DNA from: Nocardioides sp. GY 10113
GTDB lineage: Bacteria; Actinomycetota; Actinomycetes; Propionibacteriales; Nocardioidaceae
DNA length: 64,000 nt
Reading direction: 5' to 3'
Assembly (NCBI RefSeq): GCF_004919105.1
Contig: NZ_STGK01000009.1
Span: forward strand, 62,001-126,000
A program made the position numbers and the translations under genes. Below, in pieces: positions 63,223 to 64,000 of the stretch (positions are counted from its first letter, which is position 1; the number at the start of each line of letters is the position of its first letter). Below the pieces are notes generated by a model that did not search any database, was not told the origin of the DNA, and worked only from the letters and a program-made list of their open reading frames with translations.

Positions 63223-64000
63223 TCAGCCGAGCCGGTCCAGCGCCTTGCGGATCCGCACGTCGCTGACCTTGCCGTCGGTGCCCAGCGAGGACGCCCACAG
63301 CGAGACCCGGTACTCCTCCAGCATCCACCGGACCTCCTCCAGCGCGGGCCCCGCGGGCCGCCCCGCCGGGAGCGCCGCCATCCGGTGCAGGTACGCCTCC
63401 TGAAGCGGCCCGACCAGGCTCATCGCGTCGCGGTCCTTGACCACCGCGCCCATCCCCTCGCCGAGCCGCGCCCGGCGCTGCCGCATCGCCGCGAGGTACG
63501 TCGGGTAGCGGCGCAGCCGGGCCGGGCCGGTGCCCGCGCTGCTGCCCTCGGCGGCGCCGCCGATGAAGCCGTCGAAGACCAGCCGGCCGGCCTGGGCCTG
63601 CAGGTCGGTCACCGCCGGCAGCGCGGGCATCTCGACGCGACCGCTGAGCGCCTTGTCGGTCTCCCGCCACGCCTCCAGCGCCCGCAGCACCAGCTGCAGG
63701 TGGTCGCGGACCGCATCGGCGGCCCGGCCGCGGACGTCGCCCAGCAGGGCGTCGTACGCCTCCTTGCCGCGGGGCACCCGCTCGGCCAGCCGCTCCAGCA
63801 CGACCGCCCTCAGGCAGTCGGCGAGCAGCGCGTCGATGCTGCGGTAGGGCGAGCCGGCCAGCGCCAGTCGGTCGGCCATCGGCAGGGCGTCGAGCTGCCC
63901 CTTCAACGGCGCCGTCCCGAGCGCGAGCAGGAGCAGCCGGGCCACGCCGTGCCGGTGCCGGTCCTCGGCCTCCTCGGCCGACCCGAAGATCTCCACACCC
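63223..64000 (-). CDS. hrpA: ATP-dependent RNA helicase HrpA, C-terminal part (partial)
   Basis: The C-terminal approximately 258 residues of an HrpA-type DEAH helicase; the gene continues past the right edge, so the helicase core is not visible. The end LEEVRWMLEEYRVSLWASSLGTDGKVSDVRIRKALDRLG-type segment (key residues EEYRVSLWA, VSD, RIRKAL) belongs to the DUF3418 domain of HrpA. The reading frame is intact to the window edge. Confidence 0.85.
   Translation of the reverse strand, partial: GVEIFGSAEEAEDRHRHGVARLLLLALGTAPLKGQLDALPMADRLALAGSPYRSIDALLADCLRAVVLERLAERVPRGKEAYDALLGDVRGRAADAVRDHLQLVLRALEAWRETDKALSGRVEMPALPAVTDLQAQAGRLVFDGFIGGAAEGSSAGTGPARLRRYPTYLAAMRQRRARLGEGMGAVVKDRDAMSLVGPLQEAYLHRMAALPAGRPAGPALEEVRWMLEEYRVSLWASSLGTDGKVSDVRIRKALDRLG

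Noticed and set aside
63012..63266. Small plus-strand gene over the palindrome
   Set aside because: The sequence is explained by the inverted repeats, has no ribosome-binding site, and overlaps the hrpA 3' end.

Overview
The window reads as chromosomal DNA of a high-GC Gram-positive actinobacterium. The evidence is strong G/C bias at third codon positions, frequent GTG starts, GTGA/ATGA stop-start overlaps, zinc-type S14, a groEL behind CIRCE elements without groES, HemQ/HemY heme genes, a CysO-type sulfur carrier, and DUF3000 and DUF3263 proteins. Gene content fits a Nocardioidaceae-like organism (inference; no marker was searched). I saw no phage, transposase, integrase, CRISPR array or rRNA.

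Layout. 1-9,665: the complete S10 plus spc ribosomal-protein run, minus strand, from rpsJ to rplO, ending at a strong hairpin. 10,107-21,106: minus-strand genes with a molybdenum hydroxylase (cox-type) system: a MobA-like nucleotidyltransferase, CoxD (MoxR ATPase), CoxE (VWA), XdhC/CoxI, a GAF/winged-helix regulator, CoxS, CoxL, CoxM and CoxG, followed by RidA and an M50-like protease. The CoxL active-site loop is AYRGAGR (form II), so CO oxidation should not be assumed. 21,222-23,045: stand-alone groEL under two tandem CIRCE operators. 23,074-29,186: ATP-grasp enzyme, SGNH hydrolase, a 13-copy 33-bp tandem array, OsmC, an acyl-CoA synthetase, CysO-like carrier and threonine synthase. 29,465-33,958: trehalose genes otsB and otsA, separated by a LytR_C protein, a DUF3263 protein and a Gfo/Idh/MocA oxidoreductase. 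34,038-38,049: a translationally coupled trio (alpha/beta hydrolase, MFS transporter, PLP decarboxylase). 38,278-45,174: uracil-DNA glycosylase, a DODA-type dioxygenase, an HspR/Hsp20 divergent pair, aldehyde dehydrogenase plus GMC oxidoreductase, pyridoxal kinase and tRNA-Thr. 45,381-50,232: LigC-type ligase, a Usp-like protein, a second acyl-CoA synthetase and a LigD-type polymerase (PrimPol). 50,348-58,766: msrB and the heme genes hemQ, hemY and hemE, interleaved with a NarL-type two-component system and a NYN/OST-HTH protein. 58,837-64,000: DUF3000, RNase D, an orphan solute-binding protein, a hypothetical gene, a 134-bp concentric palindrome, and the 3' end of hrpA.

The genes suggest a soil-type heterotroph that scavenges varied carbon sources. 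CRP-like palindromes (TGTGA-N6-TCACA type) lie before coxS, before the cox regulator and before an acyl-CoA synthetase, suggesting shared carbon-status control. The least ordinary items are the CysO-like carrier whose gene encodes a cysteine after the diglycine, the near-identical 33-bp tandem array derived from a dispersed REP-like element, the concentric palindrome near hrpA, and the form II cox cluster with its regulatory sites.
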